NCBI RefSeq assembly: GCF_017826695.1
Contig: NZ_JAFFZW010000002.1
Span: forward strand, 496,001-560,000
Direction: 5' to 3'
DNA length: 64,000 nt
Origin: Pseudomonas alliivorans
GTDB lineage: Bacteria > Pseudomonadota > Gammaproteobacteria > Pseudomonadales > Pseudomonadaceae
Below are positions 63,028-64,000 of the stretch, piece after piece. The notes below the pieces were generated by a model that was not told where the DNA came from, did no database searches, and was given only the letters and a program-made list of their open reading frames with translations. Made by a program: the position numbers and the translations under genes. Position 1 is the first letter of the stretch. Each line of letters opens with the position of its first letter.

Positions 63028-64000
63028 ATGCCTGACTCGACCATCATCAGTCCACTCGCCAGCGACCTGCATTATGTAGACGACAGCCAGCCGGGGTTCT
63101 CGCGCAAGATACTGCGCGGCAAGTTCGCCTACTTCGACACCAAGGGCGAGCGCATCAAGGACGAGTCGGAGATCAAGCGCATCAATGCGCTCGCCGTGCC
63201 GCCCGCCTACGCCGACGTCTGGATCTGCGCCGATCCCAATGGCCATCTGCAAGCAACGGGGCGTGATGCGCGTGGCCGCAAGCAGTACCGCTATCACCCG
63301 CGCTGGCGCGAGATCCGCGATCAGGACAAGTATTCGCGCATGATCGAGTTCGGCCATGCCTTGCCCAAGGTTCGCAAGCAGATCGAGGCACAGCTCGCCC
63401 AGCCAGGCATGGGCAGGGAAAAGGTCATGGCGACGGTGGTTTCATTGCTCGATGCCACGCTGATCCGCATCGGCAACAGCCAGTACGCCAAGGAAAATCG
63501 CTCCTATGGCCTGACCACACTGCGCAACAAGCACGTCGAAGTGAAAGGCGGGCAAATCATGTTCGAGTTTCGCGGCAAGAGTGGCGTCGAGCACAGTGTC
63601 ACGGTAAAAGACCGGCGCCTGGCCAACGTGATCAAACGCTGCATGGAACTGCCCGGCCAGAATCTGTTTCAGTACCTGGACGATGATGGCGTGCGCCATA
63701 CGGTCACGTCTTCGGACATCAATGCTTACCTGCAAAGCCTTACGGGATCGGACTTCACAGCCAAGGACTATAGAACCTGGGCTGCAAGCGCGCTGGCGTT
63801 GGCTACCCTTCAGAAACTGCATTGGGAGCCGGAAGCCGACGCGAAAAAGCACATCGTCGACATGGTCAAGGCCGTTTCGAAACAGCTGGGCAACACCCCC
63901 GCCATCTGCCGCAAGTGCTACATCCATCCAGCGGTGCTCGAGGGCTTTCTGCTCGGCAATCTGGCCAAGCTCCCGCGCCTCAGACAGCGCAAGGGACTGA
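63028..64000 (+). CDS. DNA topoisomerase IB (3' partial)
   Basis: A poxvirus-type TopIB running off the right edge after 324 codons. FAYFDTKGERIKDESEIKRINALAVPPAYADVWIC is the N-terminal domain. In the catalytic domain, IRIGNSQYAKENRSYGLTTLRNKHV carries the first Arg and nearby Lys, KDYRTWAAS the second Arg, and PAICRKCYIHPAVLEGF the Tyr nucleophile. It relaxes supercoils without ATP. ATG 63028 gives the expected start. The remaining C-terminus is outside the window. Confidence 0.92.
   Translation, partial: MPDSTIISPLASDLHYVDDSQPGFSRKILRGKFAYFDTKGERIKDESEIKRINALAVPPAYADVWICADPNGHLQATGRDARGRKQYRYHPRWREIRDQDKYSRMIEFGHALPKVRKQIEAQLAQPGMGREKVMATVVSLLDATLIRIGNSQYAKENRSYGLTTLRNKHVEVKGGQIMFEFRGKSGVEHSVTVKDRRLANVIKRCMELPGQNLFQYLDDDGVRHTVTSSDINAYLQSLTGSDFTAKDYRTWAASALALATLQKLHWEPEADAKKHIVDMVKAVSKQLGNTPAICRKCYIHPAVLEGFLLGNLAKLPRLRQRKGL

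Overview
The window is about 60% GC and gene-dense. Its gene content (vanAB, ferulate genes, a Pseudomonas stutzeri-type trehalose synthase, 5-oxoprolinase and glucarate genes, many LysR regulators, a TonB receptor, modABC) points to a Pseudomonas chromosome. The style of the extragenic hairpin repeats suggests the P. syringae/fluorescens lineage. This assignment rests on recognised protein families and was not tested by a search. No tRNA, rRNA, CRISPR array or IS element was seen.

Layout. 1-4.5 kb: end of a TonB-dependent receptor, an XRE-cupin regulator with a gamma-glutamyl-GABA hydrolase (polyamine/GABA catabolism), and a LysR gene. 4.6-7.5 kb: vanA-vanB with convergent vanR and two matching palindromes upstream of vanA. 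7.8-13.7 kb: a GGDEF-EAL protein, a nucleoside hydrolase, a secreted subtilase-like protein whose catalytic Asp position is Glu, and an exported protein of unknown function. 13.8-17.5 kb: LysR, glucarate transporter and glucarate dehydratase. 17.6-20.7 kb: two oxidoreductases, a membrane protein and TetR. 20.7-24.4 kb: 5-oxoprolinase genes pxpA/B/C with a divergent LysR. 24.4-26.4 kb: a frameshifted LysR gene, a RidA-like gene and a small hypothetical gene.

26.4-38.2 kb is a lignin-monomer island: thiolase, feruloyl-CoA synthase, vanillin dehydrogenase, feruloyl-CoA hydratase/lyase with a divergent MarR regulator, an outer-membrane MetA-like protein, coniferyl alcohol and coniferyl aldehyde dehydrogenases, and a sigma-54 activator facing a good -24/-12 promoter. 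With vanAB it gives a route from coniferyl alcohol through ferulate, vanillin and vanillate to protocatechuate. 38.3-43.4 kb: trehalose synthase, a LysR gene split at an A8 run, and two DJ-1/PfpI-type proteins.

43.5-55.7 kb is the most unusual part: ten leftward genes with overlapping or nearly abutting ends. In transcription order they encode a small cupin, a methionyl-tRNA-synthetase-like enzyme, a DAO-type FAD oxidase, a periplasmic-binding-fold protein with no signal peptide, an ornithine/lysine N-hydroxylase homologue, a fused SbnA-SbnB (L-2,3-diaminopropionate synthesis), a large FAD/NAD(P)-binding protein, a LysE exporter, an iron-type alcohol dehydrogenase and a class-C-beta-lactamase-fold hydrolase. 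The set N-hydroxylase + MetRS-like + cupin + DAO oxidase is the known hydrazine (N-N bond) forming machinery of actinomycete natural products. Here cupin and MetRS are separate overlapping genes, and the set is joined to a diaminopropionate supply enzyme. I infer a metabolite operon making and exporting a hydrazine-type amino acid. The product is unknown to me.

56-64 kb: an orphan terminator and a tyrosine recombinase next to that operon, then an AcuI-type reductase with a TetR regulator and two identical operators, a nitronate monooxygenase-like gene, modABC behind a perfect ModE-type palindrome, and the start of a type IB topoisomerase running off the window.
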